NCBI GenBank assembly: GCA_958295495.1
Contig: OY282352.1
Coordinates: 248,001-312,000, forward strand
Direction: 5' to 3'
Origin: an uncultured Latescibacterota bacterium
GTDB lineage: Bacteria > Latescibacterota > UBA2968 > UBA8231
DNA length: 64,000 nucleotides
In this document: piece by piece, positions 1 to 8,129 of the stretch
Numbering within the stretch: position 1 is the stretch's first letter
How the letters are laid out: each line of letters opens with the position of its first letter
Notes under the pieces: generated by a model
The model's database searches: none
What the model was told of the DNA's origin: nothing
Seen by the model: the letters and a program-made list of their open reading frames with translations, nothing else
Translations under genes and position numbers: made by a program

Positions 1-188
1 ATGCCCAAAATTCCGGCAACCAGCCGGTTATTGGTCTCCTTGTTGGCCTCGGCTATAACCTTCCTAAGCTCGGCCATGTCTTGCCGGTGGGCGTCCTCAA
101 AACGGTCTAGCTGCTTTGAAACCTGTCTAAATGCTCCCCGCATCTCGCCTTGTTGTTCCCTAATATCGGCTTGGGTTTGCTCGGTCAT
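1..188 (-). CDS. Small coiled-coil protein, 3' end outside window
   Basis: The minus strand reads from an ATG at 188 to the window edge without a stop (62 codons seen). The product begins MTEQTQADIREQQGEMRGAF and is rich in E, Q, K and R with a heptad-like pattern, then turns hydrophobic at the last visible residues (RLVAGILG), as in short proteins with an N-terminal coiled coil and a C-terminal membrane anchor. A GGAGA ribosome site lies just upstream of the ATG. Function not recognised; the real length is unknown. Confidence 0.55.
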   Translation of the reverse strand, partial: MTEQTQADIREQQGEMRGAFRQVSKQLDRFEDAHRQDMAELRKVIAEANKETNNRLVAGILG

Positions 189-267
189 GGCGTAGTCTCC
201 TGTGGCTTGGGTTTCGCCGTCCTGCTCGGCAAGCATATCCCAAGTCTGCTTCACTCGGCCTTTGGGC

Positions 268-296
268 TTTACGGCCTAAAGGCTTAGAGGTAAAAT
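268..296 (+). promoter_or_regulatory. Candidate sigma70 promoter of the dioxygenase gene
   Basis: TTTACG (268-273) and TAAAAT (291-296) are separated by 17 bp, 35 bp before the dioxygenase ATG, in the gap between two divergent genes. Found by eye only; the -35 match is imperfect. Confidence 0.35.
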
Positions 297-330
297 AGAA
301 AATCAACCCTACTATCAACAGGAGAACGCC

Positions 331-1158
331 ATGCCCATCACCGACGCCCTCCCCGACATGGAGCGCGTGCTCGAATTCTTCAGCGCGACCAACGACAACC
401 CCCAAAAGCTCACCCGCGCCCAGATCCGCCAGTTTAACGAACAGGGCTATATCTGTCCTTTGGACGTGTTCACGCCGGCGGAAGCCGCGGCCAAGCGGAG
501 CTATTTCGACGCGCTCATGGCCCAAGCCCAAGCCAGCGGGCACAATAGCTATTCGATCAATGGCTGGCATCGCCACTGCCGGGGCATCTACGACCTGTTG
601 CACGAGCCGCGCATTCTCGATTGCGTCGAAGACCTCCTCGGCCCCAACCTCGTCAGCGTTATGACCCACTACTTTTGCAAGGAGCCGGGCGACCAAAAAC
701 AGGTCGTCTGGCACCAAGACGCCTCGTACTGGCCCCTGACTCCGAGCAAGGTGGTGACCGCTTGGCTGGCCATCGACGATGTGGATGAGGAAAACGGGCC
801 GATGACGGTCGTCCCCGGCTCGCATTTGCACGGGCAGATTCCCTTTGAGCACAGCACCGCCGAAGAGCAAAACGTCTTGGGGCAGAGCGTGCGCGATCCG
901 CTCCGGTGGGGCGGCGAGCCAGTGGCCTTTACCATGCGCGCCGGCCAGATGTCCCTGCACACCGACCTGCTCTTGCACGGCTCGGCCCCCAACCGCTCCA
1001 CGCGCCGCCGCTGCGGCCTGACGCTGCGCTACATGCCGCCCGAAGTGCGTACCCGCGAAGACAAGCGCGCCAACGGCTATATCTGCCGTGGCCTTGACCC
1101 GAGCGGCTACTGGATTGACCTCCCCGTGCCGACCGGAGACGAGGTGCCGAGGGCCTAG
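331..1158 (+). CDS. Phytanoyl-CoA dioxygenase (PhyH) family oxygenase
   Basis: A 275-aa Fe(II)/2-oxoglutarate-dependent oxygenase. The iron triad is visible as H128-x-D130 in VWHQDASYW and H216 in LLLHGSAPN, with an Arg cluster (225-228) a few residues on that can bind 2-oxoglutarate. Length fits the bacterial PhyH family, whose members hydroxylate varied small molecules and lipids, so the substrate cannot be named. Start chosen at the ATG after AGGAGA. The RNA methyltransferase gene begins 5 bp after the stop, so the two are probably co-transcribed, though their roles look unrelated. Confidence 0.88.
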   Translation: MPITDALPDMERVLEFFSATNDNPQKLTRAQIRQFNEQGYICPLDVFTPAEAAAKRSYFDALMAQAQASGHNSYSINGWHRHCRGIYDLLHEPRILDCVEDLLGPNLVSVMTHYFCKEPGDQKQVVWHQDASYWPLTPSKVVTAWLAIDDVDEENGPMTVVPGSHLHGQIPFEHSTAEEQNVLGQSVRDPLRWGGEPVAFTMRAGQMSLHTDLLLHGSAPNRSTRRRCGLTLRYMPPEVRTREDKRANGYICRGLDPSGYWIDLPVPTGDEVPRA

Positions 1159-1163
1159 CTACC

Positions 1164-2108
1164 GTGGCCCTACCAGAAGCCTTTCGCGCCCGCTTGCAGG
1201 CCATACTTCCGGCCGAGTTTGCCGCCTGCTGGCAGAGCTTGGCCGCCGAGCAGCCAACAGCCTGCCGCGCCAACGCGCTCAAAGGCCCACCTGACGCGCT
1301 AGCGGCCGAGCTAGCGGCGGCGGGCTTCGCCCTGACGCCACTGGGCTGGAAGGCCGACGCCTTTGTCGTCCCGGCTGCCCAGCGCCGCGCCCTCACCGAG
1401 TGTGCGGCCTGCCGCGAAGGTCGGCTCTACATCCAAAACCCCTCCAGCATGGTGCCGCCGATGCTCCTGTCGCCGCAAAGCGAGGAGTGCATTCTCGACC
1501 TGGGGGCCGCCCCGGGCAGCAAGACCTTGCAACTCGCCGAGCTGATGGCCAATCAAGGGCGCATCTGGGCCGTGGAGTCCGTGCGCGGCCGCTTCTTTCG
1601 CCTGCGCGACAATTTGGCGCGGCACGGCGCCGAAAACGTGCAAATCCACCTCGCCGACGGGACCCGCATCTGGCGTCGCCACCCGGAGCGTTTCGACCGC
1701 GTGCTCCTCGACGCACCGTGCTCGTCCGAAGGCCGCTTTCGCGCCGATGCGCCCAAGACCTATGCCTATTGGAGCGAGAAGAAGATCGCCGAGGCCAGCC
1801 GCAAACAGCGGCGGCTGTGCTACTCGGCCGTGCAATGCCTCAAGCCGGGCGGGGTGTTGGTCTATTCGACCTGCACCTTCGCGCCCGAAGAAAACGAGGC
1901 CATCATCAACCGGATGCTGCGGCAGTTTGCCGGAGCCCTAACCGTAGAGGACATCGCGCTGCCTTTTGACAATGTGGCGTCGGGCTTGAGCCAGTGGCGG
2001 GGGAAGGTATTTGACGCGCAGGTGCAGCGGGCTAGGCGGATTTTGCCGCTGGGGGGAATGGAGGGGTTTTTCGTGTGCCGCTTGCGGAAGACAGCGAGGA
2101 CGAGGTAG
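1164..2108 (+). CDS. RsmB/NOP2-family RNA (cytosine-5) methyltransferase
   Basis: A 314-aa SAM-dependent methyltransferase. Visible motifs are the SAM-binding LDLGAAPGSKT (about residue 111), the catalytic motif IV DAPCSSEGRFR and motif VI YSTCTFAPEENE; the two Cys are those used for covalent catalysis in m5C RNA methyltransferases. It is shorter than RsmB (about 430 aa) and lacks the NusB-like N-terminal domain, so it is closer to the compact RsmF/NOP-like type. The start is GTG 5 bp after the dioxygenase stop. Whether the target is rRNA or tRNA cannot be told from the sequence. Confidence 0.85.
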   Translation: MALPEAFRARLQAILPAEFAACWQSLAAEQPTACRANALKGPPDALAAELAAAGFALTPLGWKADAFVVPAAQRRALTECAACREGRLYIQNPSSMVPPMLLSPQSEECILDLGAAPGSKTLQLAELMANQGRIWAVESVRGRFFRLRDNLARHGAENVQIHLADGTRIWRRHPERFDRVLLDAPCSSEGRFRADAPKTYAYWSEKKIAEASRKQRRLCYSAVQCLKPGGVLVYSTCTFAPEENEAIINRMLRQFAGALTVEDIALPFDNVASGLSQWRGKVFDAQVQRARRILPLGGMEGFFVCRLRKTARTR

Positions 2109-2133
2109 GGGGTGGCGCGAATGTTCGTTCTGA

Positions 2134-2153
2134 ATGCCTGTTTTCGCAGGCAT
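2134..2153. repeat. REP-like palindrome between genes
   Basis: ATGCCTG-TTTTCG-CAGGCAT is a perfect 7-bp stem with a 6-nt loop. The flanks (about 2125-2205, including GTCATTCCCACGAAAGC) match the common dispersed intergenic palindrome whose translation gives 'VMPAKTGIQ'. It may also help end transcription of the methyltransferase gene. Confidence 0.5.
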
Positions 2154-2225
2154 GACGGGGGAAGGGTTGTCGCGTCGGCTGTCTGTTGTCATTCCCACGA
2201 AAGCGGCGGAAAAAGATACGGTTTT

Positions 2226-2554
2226 TCAGGCACTGCTTAGTGCTTCCACCAAGTCTGTAAAAAACTCGCGGCCGTTCTGCGGCTGTTTCACACAGTCGTG
2301 AAACAGCGATCGATGCAGTAAGCGAAAGAGTTTCTTAGGCCCTGTCCAGTCGCCTTCTGTAAGGATTCCACTAGGATGGCGGCCCGTTGCTACATACCAA
2401 AATATCGCTGCTAACTGAAACACATCAGATGCAGCGTTAATCTCATCTCCATGTCCTAATCGACGATTGTGAGCTTCAGGTGAGAGCCAAAATTTCGGCC
2501 CGACATTTTGTCCCTCTGGAGTCAAATCTTCTTCATCGGGATTGACAAAGGTAC
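2226..2554 (-). pseudogene. C-terminal fragment of an IS-split Ser/Thr kinase
   Basis: The reading frame carries the C-lobe of a protein kinase: an activation-segment end LSPEAHN in place of APE, then SDVFQLAAIFWYVATGRHP, the usual D-x-[FW]-x-L-x helix F pattern. It belongs to the N-terminal fragment at 3720-4272; the IS copy at 2555-3719 separates them. Removing the IS and one copy of the 9-bp CAAAGGTAC duplication joins the frames exactly as CTF-VNPDEED. The fragment ends at the natural stop. Confidence 0.8.
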
Positions 2555-3619
2555 CTAAGTACACGACAGTAAAATGTGTTGATGTTGTCGGTTGCGTTTA
2601 GGTTGGTCTCGTGCTTGGTGTATGATCTGTGTGAGTTGGTCTAATCCTTTTCGAAAGAGGCTTATGGCTGGTCGTCCATGTTTTTTTGTGGGGATGGGTT
2701 TTCTCTGATGCAACCGCCGTCCTACCAACAGCGCCCATAGCAGCGTCCATGCCAGCAGTCCCAGCAGCAGGTGCAAGCGTTGGGGGTGGGTCAAATGGGT
2801 GTCTTCGAGGTTAAATCCTCTCGATTTCAAACAGGCAAACGTCGTTTCAATAGCCCAGCGTTGTCCATAGACGGCCAGCACCTGCTTGAGGTCAGTTCGG
2901 TTGGTGATGAGTAGGATGCGCTCGCCGCGGATGGGGCGGTGACACACCAAATTCAGGGTCAAGCCGTCATAGAGGGTGGTCTGTGGGTAGAATCGGGTCG
3001 TACCTCTCGGCATCCGTTCATTAAAAGTAGCCCCATAACGTCGCCGACCGTCGTCGAGCGTAAGCGACGTATTGCCGCGCAGACGGATGACAAAATCGAC
3101 CTGCTGCTCCAGCAAAAAGGCGAACCACGCTCGACCGATAAACTCGCGGTCGGCGACTAAACAGCATACGCGGGGATCAAGGTAGGCCAATACCTTCGTC
3201 AGGAGACGCTTGCGCTCTGAGGTGTTGGAGTTGCCCGGCTTTTGCAACGACTGATATACCAACGGAATCGAGACCCCCTGATAGACTAAGCCGACACACA
3301 ACACATTCTGATCGGTGCGCCCCAATCGCCAATGGGTGCGATCCATAACTAAGAGTTGCGGTTGGCCGGGGCGAACGACCTTGGATACAATCAACTGCGT
3401 AAACACCGACGGTGAGACAGTGCTACTGAAAAAACGCTGGAGACGGCGATAGTGACTGTCAATCTGGGCCATCCCCGATAGGCTACACGCGAGTTTTTTC
3501 ATATTGACCGAACGCACTTGAATCAGCGCACACACCAACCGACTGATCAGGTCGATACGGTGGCGCGTGAGGGATACCGACCCTTGCGTGAGGGCTTTTT
3601 TAATCGTATGAATAAGCAT
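2555..3619 (-). CDS. IS4-family DDE transposase (copy A)
   Basis: A 354-aa transposase that cuts and joins the IS ends. The catalytic DDE residues are D93 (VMDRTHW), D157 (VADREF) and E258 within the IS4 signature Y(2)R(3)E(6)K (YGQRWAIETTFACLK). Start taken at the ATG (3617-3619) preceded by AGGAG; an in-frame TTG upstream is less likely. The stop codon TAG is formed by the terminal inverted repeat itself. Intact and near-identical to the other two copies. Confidence 0.93.
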   Translation of the reverse strand: MLIHTIKKALTQGSVSLTRHRIDLISRLVCALIQVRSVNMKKLACSLSGMAQIDSHYRRLQRFFSSTVSPSVFTQLIVSKVVRPGQPQLLVMDRTHWRLGRTDQNVLCVGLVYQGVSIPLVYQSLQKPGNSNTSERKRLLTKVLAYLDPRVCCLVADREFIGRAWFAFLLEQQVDFVIRLRGNTSLTLDDGRRRYGATFNERMPRGTTRFYPQTTLYDGLTLNLVCHRPIRGERILLITNRTDLKQVLAVYGQRWAIETTFACLKSRGFNLEDTHLTHPQRLHLLLGLLAWTLLWALLVGRRLHQRKPIPTKKHGRPAISLFRKGLDQLTQIIHQARDQPKRNRQHQHILLSCT

Positions 3620-3719
3620 GGTACAGCTCCTGTGTTTAGGATTTAGATGCAATCTGGCTGATTACAAATAAACCTAAAGCAGGGCTGTACCACAACTTAG
3701 ATTACTGTCGTGTACTTAG
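2555..3719 (-). mobile_element. IS4-family insertion sequence, copy A
   Basis: An 1165-bp element with perfect 18-bp terminal inverted repeats (CTAAGTACACGACAGTAA and its complement), one transposase gene, and a 9-bp direct repeat CAAAGGTAC at 2546-2554 and 3720-3728. It interrupts a protein kinase gene. Near-identical copies lie at 4518-5683 and 52078-53242, so it is recently active. Confidence 0.93.
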
Positions 3720-4272
3720 CAAAGGTACAAAGTCCATAATCGCTCAGGAGCCAGCGTTCCCCTACAATTAGGATATTCTCTGGCTTAATATCCCGATGCA
3801 CTGCATGCTCATGTAAGGAGGCCAATGCTCCAGCAAGCCCGCGAAATTGGCCCGCATACCGCTCATAGACCAACGCCCCTTCTTCGCGCATCACATCCTG
3901 CAAATTGCAGTCTGCTAACTCCATTGCGACAAAGGGTAATTGATTGTCTCGGGATCTTTTATTGTGTCTGACTGTGACGCGCCCGGTTCCGTGGTAGCTC
4001 GTAATGTGATCTCCCTGCATCACTTTGAGAAGCCTTACCTCTCGAAGAAACCGTTTGGCATTTCTCCGGCTGGTGTTCATAAGGAACTTAATTGCACATT
4101 CTTCACCTGTGGCGCGCTGTCGGCCTCTGAAAACCGCCGCATTTCCCCCACGTCCAATCCAATCTTCAAGCTCGTAGGAATGTCCCTCTTCAGCCCGAAT
4201 CTCGCTCTGCAAATTAAAAAAGTTACCCCGGCGTAACTCTCCTGAATCAAAATAGAGTTGACCTGTCGTCAC
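3720..4272 (-). pseudogene. N-terminal fragment of an IS-split Ser/Thr kinase
   Basis: Residues show the kinase N-lobe and catalytic loop: glycine loop GRGGNAAVFRG, invariant Lys in ECAIKFL, HRDIKPENIL and the metal site as SDYG instead of DFG. The frame runs into IS copy A at CTF. Start is GTG at 4272, overlapping the preceding gene's stop by 26 bp, which suggests translational coupling to that gene. With the C-terminal piece the protein would have been about 290 aa: a kinase domain with little else. Unless the IS excises it is inactive. Confidence 0.85.
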
Positions 4273-4517
4273 CCGGTCTCTCCAAAACTAGCCAGTCAGC
4301 TTGATCCCCAACGCAAGAGCGGTGAATCCACACTGCATTGGCGATCTGATTTACAGCAACAGATCGGCTCCAAGCCAATAGTTGATCCGCAGAGTCACGC
4401 GAACTTTCCTTATCGCAAACCTGGCACTCAAAATCATCCTTGCTCAAACCTTCTTTTAGCCCATAAAATACTCGGGAACCATCGCCATCCGGCATCCCGC
4501 CGACATAAGTTCCTGCC
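4247..4517 (-). pseudogene. Truncated gene upstream of the split kinase
   Basis: About 89 codons remain, ending WLVLERPGDDRSTLF before a stop at 4247, overlapping the kinase start by 26 bp. The visible part has CQVC and HRSC pairs that could bind a metal, and WLVLERP. The 5' end is cut by IS copy B at 4518 and the missing part is not on the other side of that IS. No family recognised; the overlap suggests a partner of the kinase. Confidence 0.55.
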
Positions 4518-5683
4518 CTAAGTACACGACAGTAATCTAAGTTGTGGTACAGCCCCGATTTAGGTTTATTTGTAATCGCCGAAGATTGCATCTAAATCCT
4601 AAACACAGGAGCTGTACCGTGCTTATTCATACGCTAAAGAAAGCCCTCACGCAAGGGTCGGTATCCCTCACGCGCCACCGTATCGACCTGATCAGTCGCT
4701 TGGTGTGTGCGCTGATTCAAGTGCGTTCGGTCCATATGAAAAAACTCGCGTGTAGCCTATCGGGGATGGCCCAGATTGACAGTCACTATCGCCGTCTCCA
4801 GCGTTTTTTCAGTAGTGCTGTTTCGCCGTCGGTGTTTACCCAGTTGATTGTATCCAAGTTAGTTCGCCCCGGCCAACAACAACTCTTAGTTATGGATCGC
4901 ACCCATTGGCGGTTGGGTCGCACCGATCAGAATGTGTTGTGTGTCGGCTTAGTCTATCAGGGGGTCTCGATTCCGTTGGTATATCAGTCGTTGCAAAAGC
5001 CAGGCCACTCCAACACCTCAGAGCGCAAGCGTCTCCTGACGAAGGTATTGGCCTACCTTGATCCCCGCGTATGCTGTTTAGTCGCCGACCGCGAGTTTAT
5101 CGGTCGAGCGTGGTTCGCCTTTTTGCTGGAGCAGCAGGTCGATTTTGTCATCCGCCTGCGCGGCAATACGTCGCTTACGCTCGACGACGGTCGGCGACGG
5201 TATGGGGCTACTTTTAATGCACGGATGCCGAGAGGTACGACCCGATCCTACCCACAGACCACCCTCTATGACGGCTTGACCCTGAATTTGGTGTGTCACC
5301 GCCCCATCCGCGGCGAGCGCATCCTGCTCATCACCAACCGAACCGACCTCAAGCAGGGGCTGGCCGTCTATGGACAACGCTGGGCTATTGAAACGACGTT
5401 TGCCTGTTTGAAATCGAGAGGATTTAACCTCGAAGACACCCATTTGACCCACCCCCAACGCTTGCACCTACTGCTGGGACTGCTGGCATGGACGCTGCTA
5501 TGGGCGCTGTTGGTAGGACGGCGGTTGCATCAGAGAAAACCCATCCCCATAAAAAAACATGGACGACGAGCCATAAGCCTCTTTCGAAAAGGCTTAGACC
5601 AACTCACACAGATCATACACCAAGCACGAGACCAACCTAAACGCAACCGACAACATCAACACATTTTACTGTCGTGTACTTAG
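4518..5683 (+). mobile_element. IS4-family insertion sequence, copy B
   Basis: An 1166-bp copy in inverted orientation to copy A, with the same 18-bp terminal repeats. The 9 bp on its left (GTTCCTGCC) differ from those on its right (GTTTTTTCT), so there is no target duplication. The gene on its left is cut off here, which points to a deletion or rearrangement at this IS. Confidence 0.9.
4619..5683 (+). CDS. IS4-family DDE transposase (copy B)
   Basis: 354 aa, intact, same DDE and YREK residues as copy A with only a few substitutions (for example V81 to L, N199-E to N-A). The start codon is GTG rather than the ATG of the other copies, at the same position after AGGAG. The stop lies in the terminal repeat. 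Confidence 0.92.
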   Translation: MLIHTLKKALTQGSVSLTRHRIDLISRLVCALIQVRSVHMKKLACSLSGMAQIDSHYRRLQRFFSSAVSPSVFTQLIVSKLVRPGQQQLLVMDRTHWRLGRTDQNVLCVGLVYQGVSIPLVYQSLQKPGHSNTSERKRLLTKVLAYLDPRVCCLVADREFIGRAWFAFLLEQQVDFVIRLRGNTSLTLDDGRRRYGATFNARMPRGTTRSYPQTTLYDGLTLNLVCHRPIRGERILLITNRTDLKQGLAVYGQRWAIETTFACLKSRGFNLEDTHLTHPQRLHLLLGLLAWTLLWALLVGRRLHQRKPIPIKKHGRRAISLFRKGLDQLTQIIHQARDQPKRNRQHQHILLSCT

Positions 5684-5747
5684 GTTTTTTCTTTATACTA
5701 TGGATGGCGTGATGGCGGCGTGGCGACGTACATTTTAACAACGACTT

Positions 5748-5926
5748 CTTACGTACACGACACTAAGGTTTCCGCCGGGTGCGCGGGCAGCCTGCCCGCC
5801 AACAGGGGCGATTGGTTATCAAGTTTATCCATTTTTACGGCTATATTAAAATTAATAACTCATTAGCATTCAATGGCATCCTACCATTGAGCACTAACGT
5901 ACCCACAGGAGATGTCGTGTACTTAG
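5748..5926. mobile_element. 179-bp MITE-like element related to the IS4 copies
   Basis: Left end CTTACGTACACGACA and right end (complement) CTAAGTACACGACA closely match the outer repeat of the full IS. It is bracketed by a 9-bp direct repeat CAACGACTT (5739-5747 and 5927-5935), the same duplication length as copy A. No coding capacity inside. Probably a non-autonomous derivative mobilised by the IS4 transposase. It ends 13 bp before the next gene's ATG and may have displaced its promoter and ribosome site. Confidence 0.75.
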
Positions 5927-5939
5927 CAACGACTTACAA

Positions 5940-6962
5940 ATGGCCAAGATGAATGCTATCCATGGAAAGCGACGAGTAGGGGTGATTGAGATCGGCAGTC
6001 GTGCGGTGAGGCTGCTCGTCGCTGAAGTGTCCGAAACCGTTGGCGTCCACCCAATTACCACGGGCGTCGAAGGCTGTGACCTCCTTGAGAAGAGTAACCA
6101 GAGTCCGGTAGCCGTACGTCGAGAGATGACCAAGGTATGTGAGTCGGTCAAACATTTTCGAACGAGGGCGCAGCAACACGACGCGGAAGAGATAGTGGTT
6201 GTTGGCACAGAGGCACTTAGGCGTATAGCAGAAACAGACATCTACAATACGTCGCAGCTAGCGCAAAACGTCGATCGGATTCTAGATGGCCGCTCAGAGG
6301 CCATGTACTCACTTATCGCCGGTTCGTTTAGTTTGGCCCGTCCTGATGCCCTACAGGGCAACTGCCTCCTTGTTGACCAAGGTTTCGGCAGTATGGAAAT
6401 CGCGTATGGAGCGCTTGGTTCGCCGGTGAAGTTGCTGGAATACGTGAGCGTTGACCTTGGGGTTAGGAGGTTGCTTCATGACCTTGCTTCATGTGGACAA
6501 GATCTGAATGCCCTAAAACGCGACGTATCTGACTACTTTGATGGCCTCAATCTTCCGAAGTTCAAGCCCGATCACGCCGTCGTCTTGGGAAGCGTCGCCA
6601 CCAAGTACGCTTGGCTAAGACTTGAGCGGAAGGAAGATGAGAGGTATAATCCGAAGAGAGTAGATGGGGAACGGATACAGACAGAAACGATGGAGGGGGA
6701 TTGGGCTAAAATTGCCCAACTTGCGTCGAAATTGGGTTGGGCTAAGATCGAAGAGTTTATGAGCCCGGTTATGAGCCCGGGGGACCGTGGAAAGGACGAA
6801 GAAAAACGCCTCGTCGCAGGAATCGTCCCATTGGCCTATATCATGAACCGCTTCGAGCTGGAAAGTTTCGTAGTGAGTGCGTGGGGCACAAGGCACGGAT
6901 TGGCGCTCGACATTGGGTTGGGTCGCTCCTCTTTTTTCGATTCCGACAGTAGGGGTGTATAA
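5940..6962 (+). CDS. Ppx/GppA-like phosphatase domain protein
   Basis: 340 aa. The N-terminus VGVIEIGSRAVRLLVAEV, then VVVGTEALRRIAET, the acidic turn ILDGRSEAMYSLIAG, a phosphate loop LLVDQGFGSMEIAYG, and a late VVSAWGTRHGLALDIG follow the ASKHA-fold exopolyphosphatase/pppGpp phosphatase pattern. Motifs are degenerate (DQGFGSME instead of the usual D-x-GGGS-T-E), so it is a divergent member; substrate could be polyphosphate, (p)ppGpp or something else. A MITE ends 13 bp upstream and no ribosome site is seen. The TPR gene follows after 55 bp. Confidence 0.7.
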   Translation: MAKMNAIHGKRRVGVIEIGSRAVRLLVAEVSETVGVHPITTGVEGCDLLEKSNQSPVAVRREMTKVCESVKHFRTRAQQHDAEEIVVVGTEALRRIAETDIYNTSQLAQNVDRILDGRSEAMYSLIAGSFSLARPDALQGNCLLVDQGFGSMEIAYGALGSPVKLLEYVSVDLGVRRLLHDLASCGQDLNALKRDVSDYFDGLNLPKFKPDHAVVLGSVATKYAWLRLERKEDERYNPKRVDGERIQTETMEGDWAKIAQLASKLGWAKIEEFMSPVMSPGDRGKDEEKRLVAGIVPLAYIMNRFELESFVVSAWGTRHGLALDIGLGRSSFFDSDSRGV

Positions 6963-7017
6963 GGGCCTGCCTAGACTCGCCGCATATGGACGTCGCTCAG
7001 AGAGAAGAGATTGTCGA

Positions 7018-8010
7018 ATGGATGACCGAAAGGCAGCCCTTATCCGTCGCTTGAATGAAAAAATAATATGCAACCCTAATGACTTAGAATCCCTTTTGAG
7101 TAGGGGTAGAGCTTACCATGAAAAAGGCTGTCTTGATGAAGCTATTCGCGATTATACTCAAGCCATCAACATCAACCCTGAGTGCGCCAAACGTGCTGGA
7201 GTCTATACCGAATGTGCTAAAGTCTATGCCGAGAGGGGACTCGCCTATCGTCGCCGCAAAAGCAGGGATAAGAAGGCGGACCTTGAGCGGGCGATCAAAG
7301 ACTATGATAAAGCCATCGAGCTCAACTCTAACTACCCTAGAGTCTTTGCCGATAGGGGATACGCTTACAACAACATAGGAGAGTATGACGATGCGATAAA
7401 TGACTTGACCACAGCCATCGATAAAGGATGTACTAACAAAGCCGAAGCCTACAACCAAAGAGGAAATGCCTATCGTCGAAAAGGCTGCCTTAGAAAGGCG
7501 TATTCGGACTATAAAAATGCCATCGCTATTAATAAGCACTATGCCCCAGCTTACAACAGCATGGGAAATTACTACCGAGACCTAGTCAAGAATGAGAAGG
7601 CGCTTAAGTATTACACTAAGGCCATCAAATTAGGACCTAAAAAGGCTGCTATGACCTACATCAATAGGGGCAACGTGTATCACGATATGGGATATCATAC
7701 TAAGGCAGTTGAGGACTTCGACAACGCTGTCAGACTCTGCTCTAATAATTGGAGGGACAACTTCGCTGATGTTAAGTTCGCACTGGGAGGAGGGAAAGCT
7801 ATTGATAAAGCTATTGAATTAATAAAGACTCAAGCAGATCGAGGATGCCCTATTAGTGGTGAACAAGCTTACTACAAAGGAGTGTTTTTTCAATTGATGA
7901 ACAACCCCAAAGCCGCCAAGAAGAATTTTAACTGTGCTGAGGCTAAGGGATATAACAAGGAAAGAGCCACTGAACATCTTAACAATCTCAAGGAGCCGTC
8001 TGAACACTAG
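7018..8010 (+). CDS. Tetratricopeptide repeat protein
   Basis: 330 aa from the ATG after AGAGAAGAGA; an in-frame upstream extension overlaps the previous gene and is unlikely. At least seven TPR-like units cover most of the protein, each with the A-x-x-x-RG-x-AY / AI-x-DY-x-KAI-x-L/I-N-P pattern (for example VFADRGYAYNNIGEYDDAIN). No signal peptide or enzyme domain. It is probably a cytoplasmic scaffold; its position after the Ppx/GppA-like gene suggests co-expression. Base composition is lower in GC than the flanking metabolic genes. Confidence 0.85.
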   Translation: MDDRKAALIRRLNEKIICNPNDLESLLSRGRAYHEKGCLDEAIRDYTQAININPECAKRAGVYTECAKVYAERGLAYRRRKSRDKKADLERAIKDYDKAIELNSNYPRVFADRGYAYNNIGEYDDAINDLTTAIDKGCTNKAEAYNQRGNAYRRKGCLRKAYSDYKNAIAINKHYAPAYNSMGNYYRDLVKNEKALKYYTKAIKLGPKKAAMTYINRGNVYHDMGYHTKAVEDFDNAVRLCSNNWRDNFADVKFALGGGKAIDKAIELIKTQADRGCPISGEQAYYKGVFFQLMNNPKAAKKNFNCAEAKGYNKERATEHLNNLKEPSEH

Positions 8011-8076
8011 GGTTTCGCTCCGACCTTGACTTCAAGCCGCTGTGCGCTGGGATCGAGGGCACTGGACCGCCTTGCA

Positions 8077-8106
8077 AAGCCGCCCGACAGGGGTTTCAGG
8101 CGGCTT
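8077..8106. terminator. Candidate terminator hairpin between convergent genes
   Basis: AAGCCGCC (8077-8084) pairs with GGCGGCTT (8099-8106) over a 14-nt loop, between the TPR gene and the convergent helicase gene. The following T-rich stretch is weak, so termination strength is uncertain. Confidence 0.4.
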
Positions 8107-8129
8107 CTGATTGCAACTTTCTTATTTCT

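Noticed and set aside
2555..5683. Composite transposon formed by inverted IS copies A and B
   Set aside because: Copy A has its own 9-bp duplication and copy B has none, so there is no common outer duplication bounding the pair; they look like separate events.
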